Positions 16,466 through 25,594 of a stretch of DNA of 64,000 nucleotides are shown here, piece after piece. The position numbers were made by a program, and so were the translations under genes. The notes below the pieces were generated by a model. It was not told the DNA's origin and made no database searches. It saw only the letters and a list, made by a program, of their open reading frames with translations. Within the stretch, counting starts at the first letter, position 1, and each line of letters opens with the position of its first letter. This DNA comes from Scytonema sp035967975 (GTDB lineage Bacteria > Cyanobacteriota > Cyanobacteriia > Cyanobacteriales > Nostocaceae): contig JAWQFQ010000026.1 in NCBI GenBank assembly GCA_035967975.1, positions 1 through 64,000 on the forward strand. Direction: 5' to 3'.

Positions 16466-17780
16466 TGCTAATATCCTCTAACTATCTTGAGAATTGTTTT
16501 TACTCAATCCAGTTATAGTCTGCATCTTGAAGCTCAGATTTATCAACAGAAGTTTAGGTCCTTAAAAAGAAGTTTATAGTTTTCTTATATCTATTTGCAG
16601 TCAGCCATGAAAACTCAGTATTTTTGCTGGTTTAAAATTGAAAATATATCTTTCTTAACTTGCTTAAAATTGCTAAAAGTCCTTAAATTCGGTTAAAAAA
16701 CTTCATTTTACTCAGAATACCGACTATATCTAGACTAGAATCATATCCCGATGAAGGAATTTCTACTGATGGTAGAAGGCAATCAATGTATTACGCAAAA
16801 AAACTGATGCTATTAAGTACAATCACATTCATCAATTTTGTTGCTATGTCGTTGTCATCTCAGCAGAATTAGGCATTTCAACCGTTAGAAAAGTCAGTAG
16901 TTAACGGTGGGACTCTGGACAGAAACCGTAAAATTACTTAACTGTAGCAGTAGAGAAAAGCGGCTAACATGGAACTAGCCAGATAGTTGCACTCTGTTCA
17001 GTCTTCCAGTGTTACGAGTTGTAATAGGGCTTACGTACTGTACAATAAGACTGGATTATGCATAGCGTGCGCTATTGTGCGGAAAGCATTGTCTGTATCT
17101 GCAAATCAATTGCATTGCAGCAGCAAAATGTGTCAGGGATCTACAACCTAAGTTTCATCTAAGTTAAGTGCGTCAGTTTATTTCACTTACACTTATATAA
17201 AAAGTAGAAGCAGGCTGATGTTCTTTAAGTTCAAAACTTCACTAAGTTGAGGTGATTTATTTCTACTATGGCTTACAAAGAAAGGCAGAGGGCAGGTTCC
17301 CCCAAGCAAGGAATTCTGTCTCCTGCCCTCTGAAAGAAAACTAAAGTTGCTGAGTCTAAAGCCCAGAAATAGTAGCTTGGGTAGAGCGCATAAGCGTTAC
17401 GTCACATCTTGCACCTAGGTCAAAAACCAGGTACGCGTGCAAATCATTCATATCGCTTAAGGCTTAATTTGTCGTTCAGACACCCTGTTTTTTAGGTCTT
17501 GTTGAGAATGGTACAAGATGTCAGTTACCCAACAAATGCTGATAAATGTTGGGTAAAGTTCCTCAACCCAACCTACGCATTTTCGTGTTTTTAGGCAAAA
17601 CCTACGCAGTCTTGAATATGTAAGTTCTAGTAGAAAACCTTTTAGGAATCGCTTCTTAAGTCATTTCCCAAGACTTTTGCAAGTGATCTGTTTTCTGTCA
17701 GTGCATCTGATTTTACTCAGCACAGGCAGAAAAAGTCGCCTGAACATAAATATTGTATCTACATACTTCAGAGGTTTTCG
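16466..17780. other. Long intergenic region with short secreted-peptide relic and hairpin
   Basis: At 16786-16872 an ATG frame encodes MYYAKKLMLLSTITFINFVA and ends SLSSQQN, like a signal peptide; after one TAG the same frame continues AFQPLEKSVVNGG to 16941. At 17286-17332 a 10-bp inverted repeat AGAGGGCAGG / CCTGCCCTCT encloses a short loop region. At 17520-17575 a CCCAACAAATGCTGATAAATGTTGGG palindrome is found. No larger gene is apparent. Confidence 0.5.
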
Positions 17781-19163
17781 ATGAAGCCCCAAAAACAAAG
17801 CCGTAAACGTGGTGTGATTCTTACCCCCCAAGGATTTCAGAAAGTTCAAAGCGCAAAGTCTGAATTGGAAAGTACTGAGAATTTCTACAAACGCTATACT
17901 CTTGCAGATTTAAGTGTTCGCACTGGCTTAAATCCAGATACCCTAGCAAAAGTATTCGCCTGTGAAGTGGGTGTAGATAAGCAAACTTTAAAGTGCTGTT
18001 TTAGAGCATTTAATCTAGAGCTAGAACCTAGTGATTACCAACTTGTAGATTCAACATCTAAACTTCCTAATCAAGCTGATTGGGGAGAAGCCCCAGATGT
18101 CTCTCTTTTTTATGGACGAACTGAAGAATTGGCAATGTTAAAGCACTGGATTTTAAATGAGTTTCCTGTGGAAGGGCAAAACCAACGTTGTCGTCTCATT
18201 ACCTTGTTAGGAATGGGTGGTATGGGTAAAACCTATTTATCCGTGAAACTAGCTCAACAGATTCAGGAGCAATTCGAGTTTGTCATTTGGCGATCGCTAT
18301 TGCCCCTTCCTTCTTTAAAAGACTTATTATCCGATCTGATTGTATTCTTATCTAATGGAAAAGAGACTCATTTACCAGACAACGTGCATAGCACAATCTC
18401 ACACCTCATTCATTATTTGCAACTCCACCGTTGTCTGCTAGTTTTAGATAATGCTGATACTGTATTGCAAGAGCATCGTGTCCACAAGGATGATTATGGG
18501 AATTGTACGTGCTTTCCATACCAGGGGGATCGAGAGTATCGTGAATTCTTTAAAAGAATAGGAGAAAGCACTCATCAAAGCTGCGTAATTTTAACGAGCC
18601 GCGATCGCTTTCAAGAGATGTCTCCCTTGGAAGGAGATACACGACCTGTGCGAGTGTTTTACCTCAAAGGATTGCAGGTGCCAGAAGTTCGAGCACTCTT
18701 CAAAACCAAGGCTTCTTTTAAAGGTACTCGAGATGATTGGAGCAGGTTGGTAAAATATTATGCAGGCAATCCTCTTGCCTTAAACTTCGTAGCCACCACG
18801 CTCCAGCACTTATTTAATAACAATATTTCTGATTTTTTGGAACAAGATACTATAGTATTTGGTGAAGTATTCAACCTGTTAGAAGAACAATTTAAAAAAT
18901 TATCAGACACTGCTCAAGAGGTTCTCAAATGCTTAGCGTTCCATAATCAACCTGTTTCCTTATTAGAATTGCGATCGCACATAAAAGTGACAATTTCATC
19001 CCAAGCTCTGTTAGAGGCTTTAGAATCTCTGAGAGCGCGATCGCTTATTGAAACTCATGGTTCTGTCTTCTCACTTCAGCCTTTAGTCATGGAATATGTT
19101 AATTCTCAATACATTCAAGAAAAGAGCACAAAATCCCAGAAAATCGCTTTTCTTAAAAACTAG
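17781..19163 (+). CDS. NB-ARC-type STAND ATPase
   Basis: A 460-residue protein. The N-terminal 90 residues form a helical, HTH-like domain found at the front of many cyanobacterial STAND proteins. The NB-ARC domain has Walker A GMGGMGKT (144-151, Lys150), Walker B CLLVLDN (Asp223) and the sensor ILTSRDR, then a winged-helix-like region to residue 445. Such proteins normally carry WD40, TPR or effector domains after the NB-ARC core; this one stops instead. The ending lies at the junction with a pseudogene, so the protein may be truncated. GAGG precedes ATG 17781 by six bases. Confidence 0.85.
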   Translation: MKPQKQSRKRGVILTPQGFQKVQSAKSELESTENFYKRYTLADLSVRTGLNPDTLAKVFACEVGVDKQTLKCCFRAFNLELEPSDYQLVDSTSKLPNQADWGEAPDVSLFYGRTEELAMLKHWILNEFPVEGQNQRCRLITLLGMGGMGKTYLSVKLAQQIQEQFEFVIWRSLLPLPSLKDLLSDLIVFLSNGKETHLPDNVHSTISHLIHYLQLHRCLLVLDNADTVLQEHRVHKDDYGNCTCFPYQGDREYREFFKRIGESTHQSCVILTSRDRFQEMSPLEGDTRPVRVFYLKGLQVPEVRALFKTKASFKGTRDDWSRLVKYYAGNPLALNFVATTLQHLFNNNISDFLEQDTIVFGEVFNLLEEQFKKLSDTAQEVLKCLAFHNQPVSLLELRSHIKVTISSQALLEALESLRARSLIETHGSVFSLQPLVMEYVNSQYIQEKSTKSQKIAFLKN

Positions 19164-19540
19164 TACCGCTTGGCAGAAATCGGACCCAATTTGCCTGGAT
19201 AGGGATTGCGTGGACCAGACAATGTTAGCAGTTCAACATTGATACTCATTGCCATCCTCAGCACTTCAGCAGGCGCATACCAACGAACCACTTTTGCCAG
19301 CTGCGCTCCTTGTCGGGTTGCTAGTTTAGCATTAAACACAGTGTCGGTGTCCCAAGCTGTCTTGAGATTGTATTGCATCGCCTGGTCATAGCCATTGTCG
19401 GTACCTTGGGTCATTTGCAGTTGTTTGGCACGCTGGGCTGACCCTTCTGGAAAGGGAACCGCATCTTCATCATCTAAGAACGGCTGAATACTGAGCCAGA
19501 TCCCTTGTTCAGCCGTCAACTTTGCCGTCTCCTCATCCAT
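19160..19540 (-). pseudogene. Amidohydrolase family fragment
   Basis: A 126-codon frame matches the internal to C-terminal part of a metal-dependent amidohydrolase (imidazolonepropionase-like): GIWLSIQPFLDDEDAVPFP, KTAWDTDTVFNAKLATRQGA and LSGPRNPYPGKLG are recognisable. The N-terminal metal-binding HxH barrel strands are missing. After PGKLG the usual GxxADLLLVDGDP ending is replaced by PISAKRY, at the join to the NB-ARC gene. The family's GTD metal-site motif reads DTD here. It is not a working enzyme. Confidence 0.7.
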
Positions 19541-19678
19541 CAGATGACCCTAATTCTTCTTTCGCCAGCAATTAATTCATATTTACCGTCAGGAAGTGGA
19601 CGAACTAGCATCGGTTCTAAAAAGTTTGAATCAAAACGTTTTGATTCAAATTAAGAAGATTGAACCCCTGTTCTTACA

Positions 19679-19981
19679 TATGTCGATTTCCTCAGCTTTG
19701 TCCTCAAGTTCAGTATCGGGAGGAAATTTTTCACGATAAAGTTGCAAATAATTGATTAAATCGGTTATGGCGTCTTTTGCTTAGTCAATACTCCCAACAA
19801 TAAACCCAACAGGATGGTTAATTTCGTGTGCTACTCCTGCAACTAAGTTACCAAGAGACGACATTTTTTCACTTTGGACAAGTTGTAGTTGCACCTTTTG
19901 TAAATCCTTTAAAGACTCGTGCAATCGTTGTGATTTTTCGTGTTCTCTTCCATATAAACGAGCATTTTCTATAGCAATAGC
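19679..19981 (-). pseudogene. Histidine kinase fragment with internal stop
   Basis: The minus-strand frame reads AIAIENARLYGREHEKSQRL, then SEKMSSLGNLVAGVAHEINH (the phosphoacceptor H-box), then PVGFIVGSID, a TGA-type stop, and resumes DAITDLINYLQLYREKFPP. This is the GAF-to-DHp part of a cyanobacterial hybrid sensor kinase. Both ends and the ATPase domain are missing. Confidence 0.75.
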
Positions 19982-20254
19982 TTATATCTTGCACCTGGAA
20001 ATTTGAATGTCAATTCCCTGACTAAGTGCCAGTTCTCTCAGGCGTTCAATATCTTGAACCGTCTCACCGTTTGCAATTTCTTGCCGAACCATATCAGCTA
20101 ATCGATCCCATTGTTCATCAGTCGTTGACTCAAACTGTTGTGTCCATGTCTGTTCATCTTTCAGTTCAGCCATAAGACGGGACGCGATCGCATCTTGCTG
20201 ATCTGCGGGAAGTTTTTGGATTTCTTTGATAACTCGTTGAAGAAGTTCTGTCAT
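19982..20254 (-). CDS. Antitoxin-like small protein with altered C-terminus
   Basis: A 90-residue protein starting MTELLQRVIKEIQKLPADQQ, with AIASRLMAEL and EQWDRLADMVRQEIANGETV. This N-terminal 75 residues resembles small cyanobacterial proteins usually encoded beside a toxin. The last 15 residues run into the edge of the histidine-kinase fragment, so the natural C-terminus has been replaced. No toxin gene is next to it. ATG 20254. It may still be expressed; function is unproven. Confidence 0.55.
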   Translation of the reverse strand: MTELLQRVIKEIQKLPADQQDAIASRLMAELKDEQTWTQQFESTTDEQWDRLADMVRQEIANGETVQDIERLRELALSQGIDIQISRCKI

Positions 20255-20774
20255 AATGTTAATGTTTGTAATATTATAGCAAATACACTACTACTTTATC
20301 TCATTTCATCTTGTCTGGTTCAGGCAAAGGTACCGTTCATATATTCCTCTTTGTTGAGCTAAGACTGCCGCACAACCTCTTCAACTTTCTTACTTAACCT
20401 CTATATACATCATTATTTTGCCATTATTTTGCCTATCAGTTACAAAATTGACCATTAACCCCTAGGTAATTGCGGAGGGGTTCTGGTTTCATTATTCCCA
20501 TCGAAAGGAAAATTCTAACTATTAGACATCTCCAGAAATTAAATATGCATGACCCGAAAGCCTTGGTAGGGGCTCTCGGCCGTTCGCCCTTACATCTTTT
20601 CCACCAGATGTCTATTGAGAATTTTACCCTAAATTAAAATTAGGGCGCTCAAGTTAAAACTGTTTTATCTTTCTGGTTCAATCAGGGCGTCACTCCTAAA
20701 AATTTGCTATAACCGTTAAGAAGTGTTAAGTTTAGCAGTCAGCAGCGTGTGCTGAAAATTTGAGGCGTCATATT
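20255..20774. other. Intergenic region upstream of carbonic anhydrase homologue
   Basis: AT-rich with an inverted TTTTACCCTAAATTAAAATTAGGGCG stretch near 20630 and a short GGGGCTCTCGGCCGTTCGCCC remnant near 20570. No gene is seen. It probably contains the promoter of the next gene. Confidence 0.4.
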
Positions 20775-21566
20775 ATGCTCCAAGACTACCAAGTTCGAGA
20801 ACAAGAAACCATTTTGCAAGATATAGATGGTTACAACCCAAGTTTGTTTCCAGCTTTCCATCAAACTGTTCAAAGTCATTTCCCTGGAACTTTGCCATTA
20901 GAAAGCTATATGAGCAAGACTTATGAGTGCTTGAGTTTTCATGGCTTTACTGATGAAAACACTATGGGAATGGTGGCTATATGTCGTGATGAAATTACAG
21001 ATCCACTCTTTGATGCAGTCACGAGATACTGGGGTAAAACATTCAACTGTTGCAGCTTAGCAGGGTTTGTCACTATGGGTAAAACGGGTTTGGCTGCAGC
21101 AACAGACCATACTCCCATCTTTGACGGTCTGCGTCGTTTCACTTTTTATGCTATGCCTCATATTGCTATTTCTCGGTATGGCGAGATTGGGAAAGTATAT
21201 CGTCAAGGTCTCGACAAACCCTCTCATGCTTGCGGTGCATTGGAAGCTATTGTCAAAGAACTTGAATCAGGATGTCTCAATCTAGAAACTGATATGCAAG
21301 ATATTGAGCAAAGCATTATTCGGCAGAAAATTATTTCTACCCTCCAATATGGAGATAAACCTGATTTAGTTGGGATTACAAAGTTAGCTTGTCAGATTAT
21401 TTCTAAAGATATAGAAAAGCTTTTGAAAACTTTAAATTCTTCTATATTCAACTATGCTGTTATAACGGGTATTCAAATTCATGGACCTTTGGAGACACAA
21501 TGGATCTACCCTCAGAATTTTTATGTTGTTGGGTCTGAGGGAAAAAAAGTGATTGATTTATTGTAA
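20775..21566 (+). CDS. LCIB/C-like carbonic anhydrase family protein
   Basis: A 263-residue protein resembling the limiting-CO2-inducible LCIB/LCIC family of algae, which adopt a beta-carbonic-anhydrase-like fold. The zinc-site residues expected from that family are present: Cys70 with Arg71-Asp72 (AICRDEITDP), His129 (AMPHIAIS) and Cys153 (SHACGALEA). The intervening GFVTMGKTGLAAATDHTP and the GLRRFTFYAMPHIAI stretch also match. If active it would hydrate CO2 in the cytosol; several algal members are inactive. I start at ATG 20775 and not at TTG 20760. It is a single gene with no CO2-concentrating genes beside it. Confidence 0.72.
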   Translation: MLQDYQVREQETILQDIDGYNPSLFPAFHQTVQSHFPGTLPLESYMSKTYECLSFHGFTDENTMGMVAICRDEITDPLFDAVTRYWGKTFNCCSLAGFVTMGKTGLAAATDHTPIFDGLRRFTFYAMPHIAISRYGEIGKVYRQGLDKPSHACGALEAIVKELESGCLNLETDMQDIEQSIIRQKIISTLQYGDKPDLVGITKLACQIISKDIEKLLKTLNSSIFNYAVITGIQIHGPLETQWIYPQNFYVVGSEGKKVIDLL

Positions 21567-21742
21567 AGCGCTAATTGGAAAACGAATGGTAGGTTGGCGA
21601 GACAGTAAAGCAAATGTCAGCCTCGACATTCCTGGACGAAGTGAACCAGCTACAGGACGGTTAATATCGATACCAGAACGGCAAATGCCGTTAATATCAG
21701 GATTGACTAAAATAGAAGTATCATGCAACAGTTCAGATAATT

Positions 21743-22003
21743 ATGGGTAAAGAAGAAGAACTACTTGAAAATTGGCGAGAGCTTACCCCGCAAAATCAAC
21801 AAAAAGTTTTGGAGTTTGTTGAACTACTTAAATCTGAGTCAGAAACAACACCCCCCGAATCTGATTTTGTGCCACAAACACCCTTAGGCAAAAAGTTATG
21901 GGAAATCCGACAACGAGCAATCGCATCTGGATTGCAACTGCTCAAAGAAGATGAGATAGAACAAGAACTTGCTGTACGTCGAGGTGGATATCGTGAGTCG
22001 TAA
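21743..22003 (+). CDS. VapB-like antitoxin
   Basis: An 86-residue protein: MGKEEELLENWRELTPQNQQ, then KVLEFVELLKSE, a Pro-rich middle, and TPLGKKLWEIRQRAIASG near the end. This is the usual layout of small cyanobacterial antitoxins next to PIN-domain toxins: an N-terminal helical dimer region and a C-terminal toxin-wrapping segment. It overlaps the toxin gene by 11 bases, which favours coupled translation. No DNA-binding motif is obvious. Confidence 0.75.
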   Translation: MGKEEELLENWRELTPQNQQKVLEFVELLKSESETTPPESDFVPQTPLGKKLWEIRQRAIASGLQLLKEDEIEQELAVRRGGYRES

Positions 22004-22397
22004 GAAAACTTACATAGACTCTGGTGTACTCATTACTGCTTTCCAAGGCATTCAAGCGGTTAGTATTAGAGCCAATCGAATTCTCAACGATGAAAATCGG
22101 GACTTTGCCTCAAGTTGCTTCGTTCAGTTAGAAGTTTTACCTAAAGCAACTTTTAACAAGCAACAAGACGAGGCAGAATTTTACGAAACATTTTTTAGTG
22201 CTGTTATCCACTGGGCAACTGACTTAGAGCAAATTATGCAGGATGCTTATCAAATTGCCTGTACTTACGGTTTAGCTGCGATGGACTCACTTCACGTGGC
22301 GGCAGCCTTGCAAGTTAAAGCTGATGAATTGATCACCACTGAAAAGTCAACCAAACCAATGCACCGAGTCACAGAAATCCAGATTATTTCAATCTGA
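21993..22397 (+). CDS. VapC-like PIN-domain toxin
   Basis: A 134-residue PIN-domain protein. Acidic metal ligands are visible: Asp in TYIDSGVLI, Glu in FVQLEVLPK, and Asp in AAMDSLHVAAAL. PIN toxins are Mg-dependent RNases that cleave tRNA, rRNA or mRNA. The likely start is GTG 21993 (VSRKKTYIDSG), overlapping the antitoxin gene; the longer frame from 21969 lies wholly within it. The pair looks intact and should be a working toxin-antitoxin module. Confidence 0.78.
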   Translation: MSRKKTYIDSGVLITAFQGIQAVSIRANRILNDENRDFASSCFVQLEVLPKATFNKQQDEAEFYETFFSAVIHWATDLEQIMQDAYQIACTYGLAAMDSLHVAAALQVKADELITTEKSTKPMHRVTEIQIISI

Positions 22398-22551
22398 TGC
22401 GATCCTCTTGCTTGATTGGAGTGCGATCGCAAGGCTTGAAGACGCTGATTATGAAGGGCACTCCCTTTCAATGCTGCAAAAAATCGCTTACGCTCTCAAT
22501 CAACGGGTCGTGATTCAGCTTGCTCCAATAGAACACGAGCAAAGTGCATAG
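22396..22551 (+). pseudogene. XRE-type regulator C-terminal fragment
   Basis: The frame reads LDWSAIARLEDADYEGHSLS and then MLQKIAYALNQRVVIQLAP, ending in TAG 22549. This is the recognition helix and C-terminus of an XRE/Cro-type antitoxin regulator; the first helices are missing. Confidence 0.6.
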
Positions 22552-22565
22552 AGCGCTCTAGTAGC

Positions 22566-22730
22566 GTGCTGTTAGTCAAACTTGAAGCGGAAGTGGACAA
22601 GGTTGTGTGCGTGCTGATGCCAGAGGCTTTGTATGCCATTGGTCTCTGGTATGAAAATTTTGAACAAACGAGCGATGCAGAAGTATGTGAAATATTGGCA
22701 AGACACAAACTGTTGGTAGCCAATGACTGA
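22566..22730 (+). pseudogene. Short frame of unknown origin
   Basis: GTG-started 54-codon frame: LLVKLEAEVDKVVCVLMPEA, then ALYAIGLWYENFEQTSDAEV and ending LLVAND. It has protein-like composition, but I know no family. It may be the remains of a gene, or a small gene with a weak start. Confidence 0.25.
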
Positions 22731-22777
22731 TAAATGGAGGTTGCGTTAATGGATTGGATATTAATACCAAATCCATT

Positions 22778-22972
22778 TTATACATCAACATTTATCTGTT
22801 CTATTTGTCTAGCCGCTTTCTCCCAAAGCTTTGCTGAAGTTTCATCTTGCCAATGAGTTCGGAGATTTTCTGCTTTTTTGTGACATATTCGCTCTAACAT
22901 TTCTAAAATGGTAGATAATGTCAATTTATCAATTAATGATTCTAAAATCTCCATATATTCTTTGTGCATCAT
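22778..22972 (-). CDS. Small conserved-looking hypothetical protein
   Basis: A 64-residue, highly charged, alpha-helical protein: EYMEILESLIDKLTLSTILE, then MLERICHKKAENLRTHW and AKLWEKAARQIEQINVDV. A strong AGGAGATAACT ribosome-binding site stands before the tandem ATG ATG start at 22972, which supports real translation. I recall similar small proteins in other cyanobacteria but no function. Confidence 0.6.
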   Translation of the reverse strand: MMHKEYMEILESLIDKLTLSTILEMLERICHKKAENLRTHWQDETSAKLWEKAARQIEQINVDV

Positions 22973-23437
22973 AGTTATCTCCTGAACATTAGCTATGTCT
23001 CCTAGTATAGCTTTACAGCGATCGCCAAAGCCAGGAGCCTTAACTGCAATTACATTCAGTACACCCCGCCGTCAGTTAACGACTAAAGTTGCCAAGCCTC
23101 TGCTGTCAAAGTAAGCAAAAGTTAGAGGTGTAGACAATTCACAGTATTCAATATTCGTTGGGTTTCGCTGTCGCTTTACCCAACCTACAATTTTCCTTAA
23201 CTACTCCCTTCCCACTACAAGATTACCGACTTCTTAGTTTCCTTCTTCGCGCTCTTTGCGTCTTTGCGGTTTATTTAAATAGATAATCTTTGGGCGGAAA
23301 AGGAGTAAGCAGTATTGACACTACACCCACCTTCATGATATTCAAGATTTTATGTAAAGTTGTACTAATATTTTTCCATTTACATTTCGTTACATAGTTA
23401 TAAATTTTCCTGCCGACTTACTTACAAAACTTGTTCA
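22973..23437. other. Spacer with dispersed repeats
   Basis: Contains the GGGTTTCGCTGTCGCTTTACCCAACCTAC hairpin-type repeat near 23160 and a CTCTTTGCGTCTTTGCGG tract. No gene is supported. Confidence 0.5.
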
Positions 23438-23773
23438 TTAGCTAACTGCAAAACCATCAAACTGCCGCATGAACGGCGAGTGATATGCCAACACAATGTC
23501 GTCTTTTGCAACTCCTCGCCTTACAAATTCATCCGCAAATCCAATCTCAGTGCCATCATGCTGTATCCAAATCTTGCTATCTTTAATATCGATATGTACC
23601 GAACACCCGTAAATTCGACGCTCGTCTTTCCATCCTGCACTAACAACTTGATAGTGATCTCGTTCTAAATCAAAAACAGGCATCACTTCAATTTCACCTG
23701 ATGAGAATTTATAGCTTGCATATTCTTCTAGAACTTGTTTCACTAACTCTCTATATTTCTCTACTCTTTCCAT
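23438..23773 (-). CDS. xisI: XisI-family protein (fdxN element excision controlling factor)
   Basis: A 111-residue XisI homologue: VEKYRELVKQVLEEYA, then FDLERDHYQVVSAGWKDERR, VHIDIKDSKIWIQHDGTEIG and DIVLAYHSPFMRQFDGFAVS. XisI with XisH was first described as controlling excision of the fdxN element during heterocyst differentiation, but the pair is widespread away from that element. It overlaps xisH by 13 bases and follows it in the same operon. No excision element end is visible here, so the ancestral function is uncertain. Confidence 0.9.
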   Translation of the reverse strand: MERVEKYRELVKQVLEEYASYKFSSGEIEVMPVFDLERDHYQVVSAGWKDERRIYGCSVHIDIKDSKIWIQHDGTEIGFADEFVRRGVAKDDIVLAYHSPFMRQFDGFAVS

Positions 23774-24177
23774 TCTACAATGACCTCCTGCTTGGGATCA
23801 TAAATCAAAATTTTTATGCTATACTTATGTACTATTCTCTGCACAAAGCGTTTTTCAAAAAAGCTTTTATAAGCCTGCTTTGGCACAGCTAAATACAATA
23901 TTCGTTCTGGTTGATCGAGTTCCAAAGCTTCCTGATAGTTGAGGAATTGTCCCAAGGCTGTATGAAAAGTTGAAATGGCCGATGCCTGTAGGAAGGTTTT
24001 AATCTCTACCGCAATTTTTTCTCCTGACCTTTCTGCAGCCAGCAGTTGCTCTGCTCCCAAATCAATTAGCAGTTCAACTTCCTCAACAAGAAGGCGCAAC
24101 GGATCATCCGTAATTGTCCAACCATCTTTTTCGAGCGCTCGCCTGACCACATCATGAAATGCATCTCTCACAGACAT
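23761..24177 (-). CDS. xisH: XisH-family protein (fdxN element excision controlling factor)
   Basis: A 138-residue XisH homologue: MSVRDAFHDVVRRALEKDGW at the start, IDLGAEQLLAAERSGEKIAV followed by EIKTF, and LYLAVPKQAYKSFF. The D..GAE..(I/V)AVEIK pattern is that of a PD-(D/E)XK nuclease-like fold. It is the first gene of the xisHI pair and starts at ATG 24177. Confidence 0.92.
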   Translation of the reverse strand: MSVRDAFHDVVRRALEKDGWTITDDPLRLLVEEVELLIDLGAEQLLAAERSGEKIAVEIKTFLQASAISTFHTALGQFLNYQEALELDQPERILYLAVPKQAYKSFFEKRFVQRIVHKYSIKILIYDPKQEVIVEWKE

Positions 24178-24250
24178 AGTGATTGAATGTGCAACCGGAC
24201 GGGTAAAAAGTAGCCACTACCATTATATAATGTAAATGACATTTAACCCT

Positions 24251-24281
24251 TGTAAAGAGGTTGCACTGCAACGTCTTTACA
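24251..24281. repeat. 31-bp palindrome, copy 1
   Basis: TGTAAAGAGGTTGCACTGCAACGTCTTTACA forms a long hairpin. A near-perfect version is at 46610-46640. Confidence 0.7.
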
Positions 24282-24595
24282 TATCCAAATTTCTAATAAA
24301 AATCCAAAACCTACGCAGTATTGGTGCTGGTTGTAGTGGCAACAACTGCACCTGTGAGAAAGTATAGTAATTGTCGCCTCGACATTGAGGGACTTTCTAG
24401 AGGAAGACTCTCTGACATAAATAAAAAGAATGCTTCGTTTCTCAATTAACTCTACAAATATCTGATGGAAACGAGTAGAGTCATTAGAATATTGTTGATG
24501 AGCAGTAGAATAAAAGCGATCGCACCCCACATTCAAGTAAAGTTGGGGATTTTTTTTCAACCTAGGTAAAATCATCAACACTAGAAAATTAATTT

Positions 24596-24615
24596 ATATG
24601 ACTATATAGCAATAT
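24596..24615. promoter_or_regulatory. ATAT dyad similar to the sulfur-operon operator
   Basis: ATATGACTATATAGCAATAT matches the site at 34783-34802 at 18 of 20 positions. It stands alone upstream of gene debris, so it may be a relic of a lost promoter. Confidence 0.35.
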
Positions 24616-24653
24616 CATCGAATTTAAAAAACATCTGGTGTTGGGCTAGGATC

Positions 24654-24789
24654 GGTGTGGATCGTCCCGATCAAATTGGTCGCGAAGGCATTCTGAGAGT
24701 GCATGCAAGGAGCGTGTCTCTAGCAAAAGTGTCGAGATCGGTAAGCTAGCAGCTCGTACCCCTGGTTTTGCTGGAGCGGATTTAGATAC
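24654..24789 (+). pseudogene. FtsH-type AAA protease fragment (frameshifted)
   Basis: The first frame reads VDRPDQIGREGILRVHARSV; after a one-base shift near 24733 it continues IGKLAARTPGFAGADL. This is the second-region-of-homology part of FtsH (expected VDRPD..GR..IL and LA.RTPGF.GADL). Everything else is absent. Confidence 0.7.
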
Positions 24790-24827
24790 AATTCAAGCAA
24801 ATCTTCGCTCACATAGGAGCGATCGTA

Positions 24828-25250
24828 TTGAAAAGGGATGGGCAAGTGCAATTTGTGACTCAACGGGCAGAACAACTGTTAAACCAATATTTTTTCCCAT
24901 GTACTCCAAACTTATTGCCAGAACCTTTGCGAGATTGGTTCAACCATGAGATTGCACAAAATACATTCAATGAATATGTACTATCTCCTTGTTTACCCTT
25001 GTACATGAGGCAAGCAAGACGAAAGCTACTTTTGAACCTTGTTCCTTACACAATTAGGGAGCAATATCTCTTGCTCTTAGAGGAACAAGAACTGTCATCC
25101 TTCTCTATTGATGATTTGGAGTTGCTTGGACTCACGAAACGCGAAGCGGAAGTACTATTTTGGATTGCCAAAGATAAAAGTAATGCTGGAATTGCAAAAG
25201 TGCTGAGTTGTTCTGAAGGAACAATACGAAAACATCTGGAACATCTTTAG
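24828..25250 (+). pseudogene. LuxR-type regulator fragment cut by a MITE
   Basis: A 140-codon frame: FVTQRAEQLLNQYFFPC, EQYLLLLEEQELSSFSIDDL, then LGLTKREAEVLFWIAKDKSN and GIAKVLSCSEGTIRKHLEHL. The last part is the LuxR helix-turn-helix, which normally continues for about 30 residues. It ends at TAG supplied by TAGAGGGTGTTTGAAAAGT, the end of a MITE family found elsewhere in this window. The front is also missing and abuts the FtsH piece. The DNA-binding helix is probably incomplete. Confidence 0.7.
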
Positions 25251-25594
25251 AGGGTGTTTGAAAAGTCGGTTAGCTGGTAAAAAAGCTCTCTCAGTGTAAG
25301 CTGCAAATATAGTCTTGCTTAACTCATCTAAAATCTAGAAATTGGGGAACTCAGCGTTCCCCTTTCAAGATACTAGTTGCACTTAAGCCAAGTTTTTTAT
25401 CTCCAAGGATAGTAGGGGTAGAGCGACCGCCATTTAACTAGATAGTCGCAATGGTCTAAGTCGTACTATCAAATGGATGAGACTGTATCATTGGCAAAAC
25501 CTTGATTTTGAATCCACAGCTGGATTACCTTGTAAGAACGTAAGACAATCCTGCTGACTGTTCATAGTAAATATCCCATTGCTGAAAATTGTTG
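25248..25594. other. Spacer beginning with a MITE end
   Basis: Starts with the MITE end TAGAGGGTGTTTGAAAAGT. A GGGGAACTCAGCGTTCCCC hairpin lies at about 25344-25362. The other MITE end was not found. No gene is seen. Confidence 0.4.

Noticed and set aside
21586..21750. Short frame MVGWRDSKANVSLDIPG between carbonic anhydrase and antitoxin
   Set aside because: No ribosome-binding site and no family likeness.
23438..24177. fdxN excision element boundary near XisHI
   Set aside because: No XisF recombinase or nif gene and no direct-repeat boundary is visible; XisHI pairs are common without the element.
24243..24581. 112-codon minus-strand frame
   Set aside because: Runs through a palindromic repeat and has no family-like motifs.
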